Shown here piece by piece: positions 17,174 to 25,861 of a stretch of 64,000 nucleotides of DNA. Position numbers and translations under genes: made by a program. The first letter of the stretch is position 1. Every line of letters begins with the position of its first letter. This DNA is from Methylophilus sp. DW102. GTDB taxonomy: Bacteria > Pseudomonadota > Gammaproteobacteria > Burkholderiales > Methylophilaceae. Where the stretch lies: positions 1,984,001 through 2,048,000 of the forward strand of contig NZ_AP029023.1 in NCBI RefSeq assembly GCF_037076555.1, read 5' to 3'. The notes under the pieces are model-generated. The model searched no databases and was not told the origin of the DNA. It worked only from the letters and a program-made list of their open reading frames with translations.

Positions 17174-18115
17174 ATGGCGACTCAAGCAATGCAAGTACCT
17201 GCGCAACTGACTATCAGCCCACGACTGGCGAAGAACATTCGCCGTAACGTCAAAGAACGTATTATTGAATTCATCCTGATGACCGCCGCGCTGGTCGCAG
17301 TGGCAACCACGTTTGCAATTGTGGGGGTTTTGCTGTTTGAATCATTGAGTTTTTTTAAAACAGTGTCCGTCATCGATTTTTTAACCGATAGCCAATGGAC
17401 GCCACTGTTTGAAGATGCGCATTACGGCATCATGCCACTGGTTTCCGGCACTTTGACCACCTCCGCGATTGCGCTGGCCGTGGCTGTGCCAATTGGCACT
17501 GTTTCGGCAATCTTCCTGTCCGAATTTGCTTCACATAAAACCCGTGAAACCATCAAGCCGATTCTGGAATTGCTGGTGGGTGTGCCTACCGTTGTCTTTG
17601 GTTACTTTGCCTTGTTTTTTGTCACTCCCATGCTGCAAGCCATTTACCCTCAGCTACCCAGCTTTAACATGCTGGGCGCCGGGATTGTCATGGGCGTCAT
17701 GATTATTCCTTACATTGCTTCCATGTCCGAAGATGCCATGCGCGCCGTGCCCATGAGCATGCGTGAAGGTTCTTATGCCATGGGTGCAACACGTTTCCAG
17801 ACCGCGATTAAAGTGGTCACACCCGCCGCAGTCTCAGGCATTGTGGCGGCCTATATTCTGGCGATTTCTCGTGCAGTGGGTGAAACCATGGTGGTTGCCA
17901 TTGCAGCAGGCCAACAGCCTAACCTGACCTTTAATCCGCTAGACAGCGCTGCCACGATTACCGCCTACATCGTACAAGTGGCCATGGGTGACTTGCCGCA
18001 TGGCAGCATAGGCTACCAGAGTATTTTTGCCGCCGGCCTGGTACTCATGATCATGACACTGTCTTTCAATATCGTGGGTCACTGGGTACGCAAGAAATAC
18101 CGCGAGAATTACTAA
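17174..18115 (+). CDS. pstC: Phosphate ABC transporter permease PstC
   Basis: A 313-residue inner-membrane permease with about six membrane segments. The family features VVGVPTVVFGYFALFF-like region (LLVGVPTVVFGYFALFF) and the EAA loop (RAVPMSMREGSYAMGATRFQTAIKVVTPAAVSGI) contact PstB. It is the second gene of pstSCAB and pairs with PstA. Confidence 0.95.
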   Translation: MATQAMQVPAQLTISPRLAKNIRRNVKERIIEFILMTAALVAVATTFAIVGVLLFESLSFFKTVSVIDFLTDSQWTPLFEDAHYGIMPLVSGTLTTSAIALAVAVPIGTVSAIFLSEFASHKTRETIKPILELLVGVPTVVFGYFALFFVTPMLQAIYPQLPSFNMLGAGIVMGVMIIPYIASMSEDAMRAVPMSMREGSYAMGATRFQTAIKVVTPAAVSGIVAAYILAISRAVGETMVVAIAAGQQPNLTFNPLDSAATITAYIVQVAMGDLPHGSIGYQSIFAAGLVLMIMTLSFNIVGHWVRKKYRENY

Positions 18116-18216
18116 ACAAAGACTCGTAAAGTCTGCCCGTTGTCTTATTACTGAAATATCACCACCATACACTGCCGGTAACCCTTGCTTACCGGCACTT
18201 GCGGAAGTTATACCAA

Positions 18217-19155
18217 ATGGAACATAAAGCCTCAGTCCTCGAAAATCTGGCCGAAGTCCGCGCCATGATTAAACGTCATAAGCGTAATGACGCTCTGTTT
18301 GCCGCCATCGGCCTGATCTGCCTCATGCTGGGCCTGATTACGCTGATGCTGCTGTTCTGGCAACTGATTGCGGATGGCTATCCAAAATTCAATCTGGACT
18401 TTTTGACTGAGTTCCCATCACGCCGTGCGGCCAGAGCCGGCCTGCTGTCTGCCTGGGTAGGTTCTTTGCTAGTGATGTCCGTTACTTTCCTGACCGCAGT
18501 CCCTGTCGGAGTTGCTGCTGGCCTTTATCTCGAAGAATATGCGCCGAAAAACTGGTTTACTGACCTGATTGAAATTAACGTGTCCAACCTGGCCGGTGTG
18601 CCTTCGATTATCTACGGCCTGCTGGCGCTGGGTCTGTTTGTCTACATGCTGGACTTTGGTCAAAGCATCCTGACCGCAGGTCTCACCCTGGGGTTGCTGA
18701 TTTTACCGATTGTCATTGTCTCAACCCGAGAAGCGATCCGCTCTATCCCGCTGTCTATCCGTGAGGCGGCCTACGGCGTTGGCGCAACCAAATGGCAAGT
18801 CGTATATGACCACGTATTTAAATACTCTTATGGCGGTATCCTGACCGGTATTATTATTGGCATGGCACGTGCACTGGGTGAAACAGCCCCCATCATTACT
18901 ATTGGTGCGCTGACCTTTATTGCCTTCCTGCCACCCAGCCCGATCACGCTGGAGCCGCCTTTCCTGAATTTCGAATGGTTATCTTCAGGCTTTACTGTGA
19001 TGCCGATTCAAATGTTTAACTGGTTGTCCCGCCCTGACCATGCGTTCCATGTCAATGCGGCAGCCACCGGGGCGCTGATCATCATCGTCACACTGTTAAT
19101 GAATGGTACAGCCATCTGGTTGCGCTATAAAATCCGTAAAAATATTAAATGGTAA
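18217..19155 (+). CDS. pstA: Phosphate ABC transporter permease PstA
   Basis: A 312-residue permease partner of PstC. The ATG at 18217 is preferred over the in-frame TTG at 18199 because GCGGAAG sits about 10 bp upstream of it. The EAA loop ([27 protein letters not shown]) and [22 protein letters not shown] are typical of PstA. Six membrane segments are expected. The pstB start follows after 25 bp. Confidence 0.95.
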   Translation: MEHKASVLENLAEVRAMIKRHKRNDALFAAIGLICLMLGLITLMLLFWQLIADGYPKFNLDFLTEFPSRRAARAGLLSAWVGSLLVMSVTFLTAVPVGVAAGLYLEEYAPKNWFTDLIEINVSNLAGVPSIIYGLLALGLFVYMLDFGQSILTAGLTLGLLILPIVIVSTREAIRSIPLSIREAAYGVGATKWQVVYDHVFKYSYGGILTGIIIGMARALGETAPIITIGALTFIAFLPPSPITLEPPFLNFEWLSSGFTVMPIQMFNWLSRPDHAFHVNAAATGALIIIVTLLMNGTAIWLRYKIRKNIKW

Positions 19156-19180
19156 TGCCACACAAGAATTAGGAAACTTC

Positions 19181-19960
19181 ATGGCCACTGTCACTACTGC
19201 AATTAAAGCCGAAGCACGCGATTTAAACTTTTTTTATAGCAACGGCGCACGCGCACTCAAAGGCATCTCCATGCCTTTGTACGAGAACAAAATCACCGCG
19301 CTGATTGGCCCTTCAGGCTGCGGAAAGTCCACTTTCCTGCGCTGCTTCAACCGTATGCATGATTTGTATCCTGGCAACAAATACCAGGGCCAGATCGTGA
19401 TGCATCCAGACAACACCAATGTGCTGGATTCAGGCGTAGACCCCATTGAAGTGCGTATGCGCATCAGCATGGTGTTTCAGAAGCCTAACCCCTTCCCAAA
19501 ATCCATCTATGAAAACGTGGCTTATGGCCTGCGTGTGCGTGGTGAAAACAACAAACGCATTATGGATGACAAGGTTGAAGAAGCTTTGAAAGGCGCGGCG
19601 TTGTGGAACGAAGTCAAAGACCGCTTGCATGACCTCGCTTTTAACCTGTCTGGTGGTCAGCAACAACGGTTATGTATCGCCCGTGCCTTGGCCACTGATC
19701 CAGAAATCATGCTGTTTGACGAGCCCACCTCTGCGCTGGACCCGATCGCAACAGCCAACATTGAAGAACTGATGGTCGAACTGCGCAGCAAACTGACTAT
19801 TCTGGTGGTGACGCACAACATGCAGCAGGCAGCTCGTGTGTCCGACTACACCGCTTACATGTATCTGGGTGAGTTGATCGAGTACGATGACACTGACAAG
19901 ATCTTCACCAACCCCAGCCGCAAGGAAACCGAAGACTACATCACCGGCAAGTTTGGTTAA
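19181..19960 (+). CDS. pstB: Phosphate ABC transporter ATP-binding protein
   Basis: A 259-residue ATPase that energises PstCA. Walker A is GPSGCGKST (residues 43-51), the ABC signature is LSGGQQQRL, Walker B is [12 protein letters not shown], and the H-loop is VVTHN. The start ATG at 19181 is chosen because AGGAAA lies 8-10 bp upstream and an in-frame start at 19103 would overlap pstA by 53 bp. A strong terminator follows; no phoU, phoB or phoR is found after it in this window. Confidence 0.97.
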   Translation: MATVTTAIKAEARDLNFFYSNGARALKGISMPLYENKITALIGPSGCGKSTFLRCFNRMHDLYPGNKYQGQIVMHPDNTNVLDSGVDPIEVRMRISMVFQKPNPFPKSIYENVAYGLRVRGENNKRIMDDKVEEALKGAALWNEVKDRLHDLAFNLSGGQQQRLCIARALATDPEIMLFDEPTSALDPIATANIEELMVELRSKLTILVVTHNMQQAARVSDYTAYMYLGELIEYDDTDKIFTNPSRKETEDYITGKFG

Positions 19961-19973
19961 TTGCCCGTGCTAT

Positions 19974-20002
19974 AAAAAACGCCGCAGATTGCGGCGTTTT
20001 TT
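19974..20002 (+). terminator. Terminator of the pst operon
   Basis: The perfect stem CGCCGC / GCGGCG (19980-19985, 19991-19996) is flanked by an A-run before and TTTTTT after, so it can act in both directions between pstB and the convergent mgtC-like gene. Confidence 0.88.
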
Positions 20003-20065
20003 ATGCGCGTTAATCATGCGCTTTCACAACACGTGATGCGCATTGAGCCGCCTTCAGCCCAATAG

Positions 20066-20788
20066 CTAATCCAGCATGCTTGGGCTCCAGAACGCTTGTG
20101 ATACATAGGGTGAGGTCAACAATTGCTGAATCACCGCTTCCAGCTCGGCTTCACGGATGGCACTGGCCAGCAACATGGCCTCAATTTCAACACAATCGTT
20201 GCCAAATGCATGCATCTGCAAATGCTTGGTCGGATATTTGGCTTGCTCCAGCCTGCTTTCAAGCAAGCTCATCGCCTCTTTCTGATAACGGCGCGCAGCA
20301 ATCACATACACCGTCGTTGTCGCCTCCACATGCAAGGTATTGATGGGTTTGCGGTTGATCTGATTGACGACCGGGCGTAACAAGGTATTGGTCGCCAGCA
20401 CAAACAAGGTACCCAAGAAGGCTTCCAGCAACAGGTCAGCACCGGCACACGCCCCCACGGCCGCAGAACCCCATAGCGTAGCCGCCGTATTCAAGCCTCG
20501 CACATTGCCCTCTTCACGCATGATCACGCCCGCGCCCAGAAACCCGATACCGGAGACCACATAGGCCACCACATGCACCGCGCCATCATGCGACATGAGC
20601 CGATTGGCCATATCCACAAAAATGGCGGCGCCAATGGCCACCAGCACATTGGTGCGCAAACCGGCGGTGCGTTGGCGGTATTGCCGCTCAAAGCCGATAA
20701 TAGCCCCGCAAACAAAAGCCGTCGACAAGCTCAACAATGAGTCTAGCAACGACACCAGATTAATATTTTGCATCGCTTGCAACGTCAT
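20066..20788 (-). CDS. MgtC/SapB family membrane protein
   Basis: A 240-residue protein with an N-terminal membrane domain carrying the family signature (AFVCGAIIGFERQYRQRTAGLRTN, GIGFLGAGVIMREEGNVRGLNTAATLW) and a C-terminal ACT-like soluble domain (about 150-235). MgtC relatives are linked to growth at low magnesium and to phosphate homeostasis through effects on ATP synthase; which applies here cannot be read. Two starts are possible (20788, or the Met at residue 6). It is convergent with pstB. Confidence 0.9.
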   Translation of the reverse strand: MTLQAMQNINLVSLLDSLLSLSTAFVCGAIIGFERQYRQRTAGLRTNVLVAIGAAIFVDMANRLMSHDGAVHVVAYVVSGIGFLGAGVIMREEGNVRGLNTAATLWGSAAVGACAGADLLLEAFLGTLFVLATNTLLRPVVNQINRKPINTLHVEATTTVYVIAARRYQKEAMSLLESRLEQAKYPTKHLQMHAFGNDCVEIEAMLLASAIREAELEAVIQQLLTSPYVSQAFWSPSMLD

Positions 20789-20848
20789 GCGACATCCCTT
20801 TTCCTAACAACACTCTTGTCAAAACAACGCTTAGTCTGCGTGAAGACC

Positions 20849-20893
20849 GTCCAATAAAAAGCGCCACGAAACTCGTGGCGCTTTTTATTGGAC
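20849..20893 (-). terminator. Long perfect hairpin terminator
   Basis: A perfect 21-bp stem (20849-20869 with 20873-20893) with a 3-nt loop. The GC core AGCGCCACGA is flanked by A- and T-runs, so it works as a bidirectional terminator. It ends the monooxygenase transcript before the mgtC-like gene. Confidence 0.88.
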
Positions 20894-20923
20894 GCTCAAC
20901 CAGGATCAGATGATGATCGTGAT

Positions 20924-21292
20924 TCAGGCAGTACGGCGTAACCCTGGTTCAAGGACAAAAAAGTCAGGATTCAACGCTGCCAGCGGCTGTTTCAGTTTTT
21001 CAATCTCGGCGGCAGGCGCGTGCACTTCGAGACGGATAATTTTGGCCAGTTTCAGTGCCTCGGCTAAGGGGGCGGCCACATTCTCAAGATGTGCGAGCAA
21101 TGATTCAGCGTCCCGGTAGCCTTCACGGCAATGCGCGATATTACCATTGAACGAAAAAGCGTAGTGCAGGCAACCTGCTTCCTGGCGTGTTTTTTCCACG
21201 AATGTTGCGCCCAGTGCTTTGAATGCTGCCAGATGTTCGGCTTGTACCTCAAAATAAGGCACCAGCGTACAGCATTGATCGGTTGTAAACAT
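20924..21292 (-). CDS. Antibiotic biosynthesis monooxygenase-fold (ABM) protein
   Basis: A 122-residue dimeric alpha/beta-barrel type protein of the ABM/putative quinol monooxygenase superfamily, recognised from the pattern EVQAEHLAAFKALGATFVEKTRQEAGCLHYAFSF followed by EGYRDAESLLAHLEN. The start at 21292 is preferred over the frame's first ATG (21376) because AGGAGA sits 8 bp upstream and homology begins there. The function within the superfamily is not predictable. Confidence 0.8.
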   Translation of the reverse strand: MFTTDQCCTLVPYFEVQAEHLAAFKALGATFVEKTRQEAGCLHYAFSFNGNIAHCREGYRDAESLLAHLENVAAPLAEALKLAKIIRLEVHAPAAEIEKLKQPLAALNPDFFVLEPGLRRTA

Positions 21293-21419
21293 GTTTGATT
21301 CTCCTGATGTGTTTTGTATTGAGTTTGTTAAACACAAACTTGCACACATCTTGGCTGGGCAATGCCCGAGCGTCAAGCGTCAATCTTCCCGATCGTAGAC
21401 AAAGGCGCGCGTCCGCGTA

Positions 21420-22619
21420 TTAAGCCGTTGCGGAAGCGGCCAGACTCAAATGCGAGAGCACCAGGCGCTGGTAGCACTCAATCAACTTGGTCGCCTGCGC
21501 ATCGCTGGACCAGACTTGCTCCACATAGCGCTTGCCTTGTTTCCCGATGCGTTCGCGCAATTGGCGATCAATGAGCAGGGTTTGGACTTGTTCGGCGAAA
21601 TGCAGTTCGTCATCTTTGGCAATCAGGGCGCCCTGCTCCTGACGCAGGATAGAAGCCGTGCCCAGCTCGGCAATCGCGACCACGGGCGTGGCCTGCGCCA
21701 TGGCTTCAAGCAGCACCAGGCCTTGAGTCTCGCTCTTGGAGGCAAACACAAAAATATCAGCCGCCTGATAGGCCGCATTGAGCCCAATGGCACGGTCCAG
21801 GTAGCCCAGGAACATGACATGCTGTTGCAAGCCCTTGTCGCGGCTCATTTTCTTCAGCATGGCTTCTGCCGGGCCTTCACCCGTGATCACCAGCAAGACT
21901 TCAGGATGGTCCTGAATCACCAGAGAAAGCATTTCAAGCAGGAACTGGATATTTTTTTCATGTGCAACGCGGCCAACAAACAGCAACAACGGACGCTGAG
22001 CGGGAATGCCATACTTCTCACGGAAAGCGGCACCATCACCGGGAATAAAACGTGAGGCATCCAGCCCGGTCGGGATCACGGTAATCGGTGTCGTCACCCC
22101 GTATTGTTGCAACACATCACGCATTTGCGCCGAAGGCGATACCACGGTATCCACCTGCTGGCATTGCTTGCGCGAGACCGATTGTGCAATCCGCACCGCC
22201 AGACTGCGAGGCACCCAGGGCAAATAGTGGTGCATGTAGTCCTCAAAAAAGGTGTGATAGGTTTCTACCGCAGGCACCTGCAATTGTTTGGCAATTTTAA
22301 GCCCCGCATAATGCGCAATAAACGGCGTATGAATATGGACCAGGTCGTAGTCACCCGTATGCAAATGCCCGGCATAGTCCATCAAGGCAGACCATTTCAT
22401 CAAATAATCTTCAGGATCAAACACGATTTTGCGGGCATCGATGCGCGTAATCCACTGCTCGTCTTCTGTTTGAGACTGCTCAATCGCCACCGGATATTTG
22501 GGCGCAATCAGATGCACCACATGGCCTTGCTGGCGCAAGCTTTGCGCAAATGTGCGGATGCTGGTGGATACGCCATTGACGCGTGGAAAGTAGACATCTG
22601 AAATCATTAATATTTTCAT
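21420..22619 (-). CDS. Glycosyltransferase family 4 (GT-B fold)
   Basis: A 399-residue GT4 enzyme. The start at 22619 gives the typical N-terminus MKILMISDVYFPRVNGVSTSI with the glycine-rich NGV/ST loop. The donor-binding half shows LLFVGRVAHEKNIQFLLEML and the E-x7-E type motif ESKSETQGLVLLEAMA near residue 295. Relatives include plasma-membrane glycolipid and phosphatidylinositol-mannoside-type transferases that glycosylate diacylglycerol-like or lipid acceptors; the acceptor here is unknown. It is divergent from a secreted zinc phospholipase C, and the intergenic region carries PhoB-like TCAT repeats on both strands, which suggests a role in phosphate stress. Confidence 0.88.
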   Translation of the reverse strand: MKILMISDVYFPRVNGVSTSIRTFAQSLRQQGHVVHLIAPKYPVAIEQSQTEDEQWITRIDARKIVFDPEDYLMKWSALMDYAGHLHTGDYDLVHIHTPFIAHYAGLKIAKQLQVPAVETYHTFFEDYMHHYLPWVPRSLAVRIAQSVSRKQCQQVDTVVSPSAQMRDVLQQYGVTTPITVIPTGLDASRFIPGDGAAFREKYGIPAQRPLLLFVGRVAHEKNIQFLLEMLSLVIQDHPEVLLVITGEGPAEAMLKKMSRDKGLQQHVMFLGYLDRAIGLNAAYQAADIFVFASKSETQGLVLLEAMAQATPVVAIAELGTASILRQEQGALIAKDDELHFAEQVQTLLIDRQLRERIGKQGKRYVEQVWSSDAQATKLIECYQRLVLSHLSLAASATA

Positions 22620-22676
22620 GACAAATGCTGTATTGCACAGATTCCATATTAAAAACTTTACAGAGTCTAACAACGC

Positions 22677-22697
22677 TTCATGATGGTTTTATGACCA
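22677..22697 (-). promoter_or_regulatory. PhoB-like direct repeats facing the glycosyltransferase
   Basis: On the minus strand two units with TCAT at the same position (TGGTCATAAAA and CCATCATGAAG) are exactly 11 bp apart, as in a Pho box. They lie about 60 bp upstream of the GT4 start. Confidence 0.55.
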
Positions 22698-22703
22698 AAA
22701 TCA

Positions 22704-22747
22704 CTTTCATATCAATGTCATACAGACTTCATGCAACTGTCACTTAG
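22704..22747 (+). promoter_or_regulatory. Four 11-bp phased PhoB-like half-sites facing the phospholipase C gene
   Basis: The units CTTTCATATCA, ATGTCATACAG, ACTTCATGCAA and CTGTCACTTAG follow one another without gaps. TCAT or TCAC starts at 22707, 22718, 22729 and 22740, a strict 11-bp period. This is the architecture of a multi-dimer PhoB site. No good -10 is obvious after it. Confidence 0.68.
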
Positions 22748-22765
22748 CAGGCGCAAAGTGCGCCC

Positions 22766-23638
22766 ATGTTACTGCGAGCCTTACTGATCACCTGTTGCCT
22801 GTTATTCGCCCTGCCTGGTGAAGCGCATGCATGGGGATTGTATTCGCATGTGGCTTACACTCACCAGTGGTTACAAAGCCTGCCGCTACAAACACTGCCC
22901 TTGCTTCCTTTGTCCTGGCTGGGCGTGATCCAGCGTTACCCTTCACTGGTGATGGCTGGTGCCTGTCTGCCCGACCTGGCTGTGGTTTCACGCTCATTCA
23001 GCCATAGCCATGGCTGGGGCATCGGCCAGCAGCTCCTGCAAAGCAAAAATGAGCGCCAGCGTGCATTGGGCGTGGGCTATAACCTGCATCTGCTCACAGA
23101 CGTAGTGGCCCACCAGCACTTTGTGCCGACCTTTGAGGCCAAGTGGCAACACCACAGCCTGCTCACGCACGCCGCGGCCGAATGGGCCATGGATGCCTAT
23201 TTGCACCAGCCCGAGATTCCGACCCCAGGCAAACTGTTGCGCATACATCGTAATACCATTGTCGACACCCTGAGCCAGGGCCTGCATTGTGATGCCAGCA
23301 TCGTCCAGCGCGCCGTTAGCCGCCTGGCCAGTGCCGACCAGGCCTTGCGTTTTTCTCGCATCCCGAATTACCTGTTAAAACGTTATCGCAGGCTGGATAA
23401 CGAGTTTGAACACAAACTGGCGTATTACCGCAGCCAGGTCTCGCTCGCCCTGCACGATATGCCGCAGCTGCTCAATGGCCACTTTCCGTCTTTGCATGCT
23501 GAACATATTCACCTGAGCATGGAGCAGCTGGATGACTGGCGCCGCAAATGCCTGCAAGATGCCCGTTTAAGGCCTACGAGGGCGATCCAGGCCTTTGAGC
23601 AATATCAGCACCAATGGTTTAACCAGCCTGATTGCTGA
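22766..23638 (+). CDS. Secreted zinc-dependent phospholipase C family protein
   Basis: A 290-residue exported protein. The signal peptide ends AHA before Trp23, so the mature protein would start with Trp, the residue whose amino group binds zinc in Bacillus/Clostridium phospholipase C. Candidate further ligands appear in the same order as in that family: Asp70 (GACLPD), His80 or His82, the HxxxD...H set of NLHLLTDVVAHQH (His108, Asp112, His116 or His118), and HAAAE (His135, Glu139). This supports an active trinuclear zinc centre that would release diacylglycerol from phospholipids. It is divergent from a GT4 enzyme and lies 109 bp before a metallophosphoesterase gene on the same strand. Activity is predicted only. 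Confidence 0.85.
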   Translation: MLLRALLITCCLLFALPGEAHAWGLYSHVAYTHQWLQSLPLQTLPLLPLSWLGVIQRYPSLVMAGACLPDLAVVSRSFSHSHGWGIGQQLLQSKNERQRALGVGYNLHLLTDVVAHQHFVPTFEAKWQHHSLLTHAAAEWAMDAYLHQPEIPTPGKLLRIHRNTIVDTLSQGLHCDASIVQRAVSRLASADQALRFSRIPNYLLKRYRRLDNEFEHKLAYYRSQVSLALHDMPQLLNGHFPSLHAEHIHLSMEQLDDWRRKCLQDARLRPTRAIQAFEQYQHQWFNQPDC

Positions 23639-23747
23639 CGCCACGCAATCAGGCCGCTCAAGCGGTCATCCACACCGCATGGCTTGAAACTTAACGTTTA
23701 AACGCCATCTAAGCTAAGACCTCCTCATAAAAGATTCCAGCTCAACC

Positions 23748-24905
23748 ATGCCTCCCCTGCGTTTTTTAATCATCACCACAACCCTGGTCGGGTTACTGCA
23801 TTACTACATTGGCAGCCGCTTGTTGTCTGGCTTGGACTGGTCAAGCACAGTGTTATGGCTGGGATGGCTGGCACTGGCACTCTCCGCCTTGCTACAACCT
23901 GTCGCTTTCCTGGCACGGGGCTTACGTAGCGAAACCCTCCGAGACCGAGTGAGCTGGATCGCCATGACGGTGATGGGGCTATTTTCGTCTTTGCTTGTAT
24001 TCACTGTGCTGCGGGATGGATTGCTGTTGGCCGTCGCCGGCTTACATGCGACAGGAGTCGTTAAGGTGGACTTTTTATGGCTGGAACGGCAAACCGCGTT
24101 CGCTAGCTTGCTGATTGCCTGCGTCATCAGCCTGATTGGGTTTTTTCACGCACGTAAACTGGCTCGCGTCATCCATGTCAGCGTGCCGTTACGCAACTTG
24201 CCGGCCGCCCTGCATGGCTTCAAGATTGCACAAATCAGTGATATTCATGTCGGCCCGACCATCAAGCAGCCCTATCTGTCACGCATCGTGCAAGCAGTCA
24301 ATGCGCTGGAAGCGGATTTGATCGCGATTTCCGGCGACCTGGTGGATGGGCGTGTGCATGAACTGGCGGAACACACGCGCCCACTGGCGCAGTTATCGGC
24401 GCGCCATGGCAGCTTTTTTGTCACCGGCAATCATGAGTACTATTCCGGGGCCCTGGCCTGGATTCATGAACTGGAACGTCTTGGTATACGCGTTTTGCTC
24501 AATGAGCATGTGCAACTGCTGCACGGAGAAGCCACGTTGGTGGTGGCGGGTGTGACAGACTATACGGCTGGCAGCTTTTACGAGGATCACCACAGCGACC
24601 CTCAGGCCGCCATTGCCGGTGCGCCTGCCGCGGCGCCTAAAATCCTGCTCGCGCATCAGCCACGCTCTGCCGAAGCCGCCCAGGCGGCCGGCTTTGATTT
24701 GCAGCTATCCGGGCATACACATGGTGGCCAGTTCTGGCCCTGGAAATACTTTGTGCCCTTGCAACAACCCTATGTTGCCGGGCTGCACCGCCTGCAAGAC
24801 TTATGGATTTATGTCAGTCGCGGCACCGGCTATTGGGGACCCCCCAACCGCTTTGGTTCCCCTTCTGAAATTACCTGCCTGACCTTGATGCCTGCACAGG
24901 ATTAA
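23748..24905 (+). CDS. Membrane-anchored metallophosphoesterase (COG1408 type)
   Basis: A 385-residue protein with about four N-terminal membrane helices (residues 1-135) and a C-terminal calcineurin-like domain carrying all metal motifs: QISDIHVG, ISGDLVDG, GNHEY, LLAHQP and LSGHTHGGQ. Relatives include YkuE-like and lipid-A-precursor pyrophosphatase-like enzymes, so a membrane lipid or nucleotide substrate is plausible. It lies on the same strand as the phospholipase C gene and may be co-transcribed. Its TAA stop overlaps the stop of the convergent mxaL by 2 bp, with no terminator between them. Confidence 0.9.
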   Translation: MPPLRFLIITTTLVGLLHYYIGSRLLSGLDWSSTVLWLGWLALALSALLQPVAFLARGLRSETLRDRVSWIAMTVMGLFSSLLVFTVLRDGLLLAVAGLHATGVVKVDFLWLERQTAFASLLIACVISLIGFFHARKLARVIHVSVPLRNLPAALHGFKIAQISDIHVGPTIKQPYLSRIVQAVNALEADLIAISGDLVDGRVHELAEHTRPLAQLSARHGSFFVTGNHEYYSGALAWIHELERLGIRVLLNEHVQLLHGEATLVVAGVTDYTAGSFYEDHHSDPQAAIAGAPAAAPKILLAHQPRSAEAAQAAGFDLQLSGHTHGGQFWPWKYFVPLQQPYVAGLHRLQDLWIYVSRGTGYWGPPNRFGSPSEITCLTLMPAQD

Positions 24906-25861
24906 CTGCGCGCCCCTGCCGTTCGCCGCATGCGCAAATCGGGCACATACGTCGCCAGTATCAGCACCAGGGCAGACAGCAGGTAAAAGCTGCGTAAAGG
25001 GTAATCGGTGACAAAGCTGGCGGTGGCTGGCTTGGCGGCCAATGCCTGGTAAAAAGCTGGCTGGTCTACGCCTTTGACATAACTGCCTTTAAACTCGGCC
25101 GCCAGTGATTTTAAATAGTCTTCTTCCAGTTGCGACAGCATGCGGTCATACTCGGCGTAAGCCACAGGAGGGTCTGGCTCATCCTGGCTGGGGTCGGCAT
25201 AAGTCACGCCAACAGCCCCCGCGTTATTGTTGTCGCTCACCGGCCAGTCCCCGACGCGTTTATTGGCAGAGTTATAGCGCGGAATCGCCACTTTTTCTGC
25301 GCCGCCTACACCGACAAAGGTGAAAAACTCCCCAATCTGTACCCCGCTCAAATCCTGTTTGATCGTCACATTGACGCGCGGCGCTTCATCGCCATCCGTG
25401 AAAAACAGCATCTGCGCCGGTTGATTGAGCGCATCATAGACATGGGTCGCCGCGTGCACGGCAAAGCTCAGGCGGCTGTTGCCTTTCCAGGCCATGCGCC
25501 ATTCCAGGTGGTCGATGCCGTCGCTAATCACATCCAGGTTTTTGCATACCTCCAGCGGCGTTTGCAGCATGGCGATATTATCCGAGGCAAAAATGCCCAG
25601 GCTAAAGTATGTGCCACAAGGTGATCGCTGCACCAACTGCTTCATTAAATGCTGGCTATAGGCCAGGCGACTCACAGTCTGTTCATTCAGCAGCACATCC
25701 TCTGCATTCATGCTTTGTGACACATCGGCAATCATCAAATAATGCTGCACCTGCTGCTTGAGCTGGACCTCAGGCTTGAGCAGCGCCAAGCCGAGCAGGC
25801 CCAGGGCCAAACCGTAGCAGACCGGCTCATAATGTTTGCTTAACCACGCCCATCCACGCAT
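24902..25861 (-). CDS. mxaL: MxaL, VWA-domain protein of methanol dehydrogenase maturation
   Basis: A 319-residue membrane-anchored von Willebrand A protein with MIDAS motif DVSQS (Asp46, Ser48, Ser50). Membrane segments lie near residues 16-30 and at the C-terminus (YLLSALVLILATYV). MxaL works with MxaA, C, K, R and S in inserting calcium into methanol dehydrogenase. Identity rests on the VWA domain plus the sixth position in the R-S-A-C-K-L order. Its start overlaps the mxaK stop by one base. Confidence 0.88.
   Translation of the reverse strand: MRGWAWLSKHYEPVCYGLALGLLGLALLKPEVQLKQQVQHYLMIADVSQSMNAEDVLLNEQTVSRLAYSQHLMKQLVQRSPCGTYFSLGIFASDNIAMLQTPLEVCKNLDVISDGIDHLEWRMAWKGNSRLSFAVHAATHVYDALNQPAQMLFFTDGDEAPRVNVTIKQDLSGVQIGEFFTFVGVGGAEKVAIPRYNSANKRVGDWPVSDNNNAGAVGVTYADPSQDEPDPPVAYAEYDRMLSQLEEDYLKSLAAEFKGSYVKGVDQPAFYQALAAKPATASFVTDYPLRSFYLLSALVLILATYVPDLRMRRTAGARS

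Noticed and set aside
23748..24905. PlcP-type phospholipase
   Set aside because: The four N-terminal membrane helices and the COG1408-like motifs differ from the soluble PlcP enzymes.
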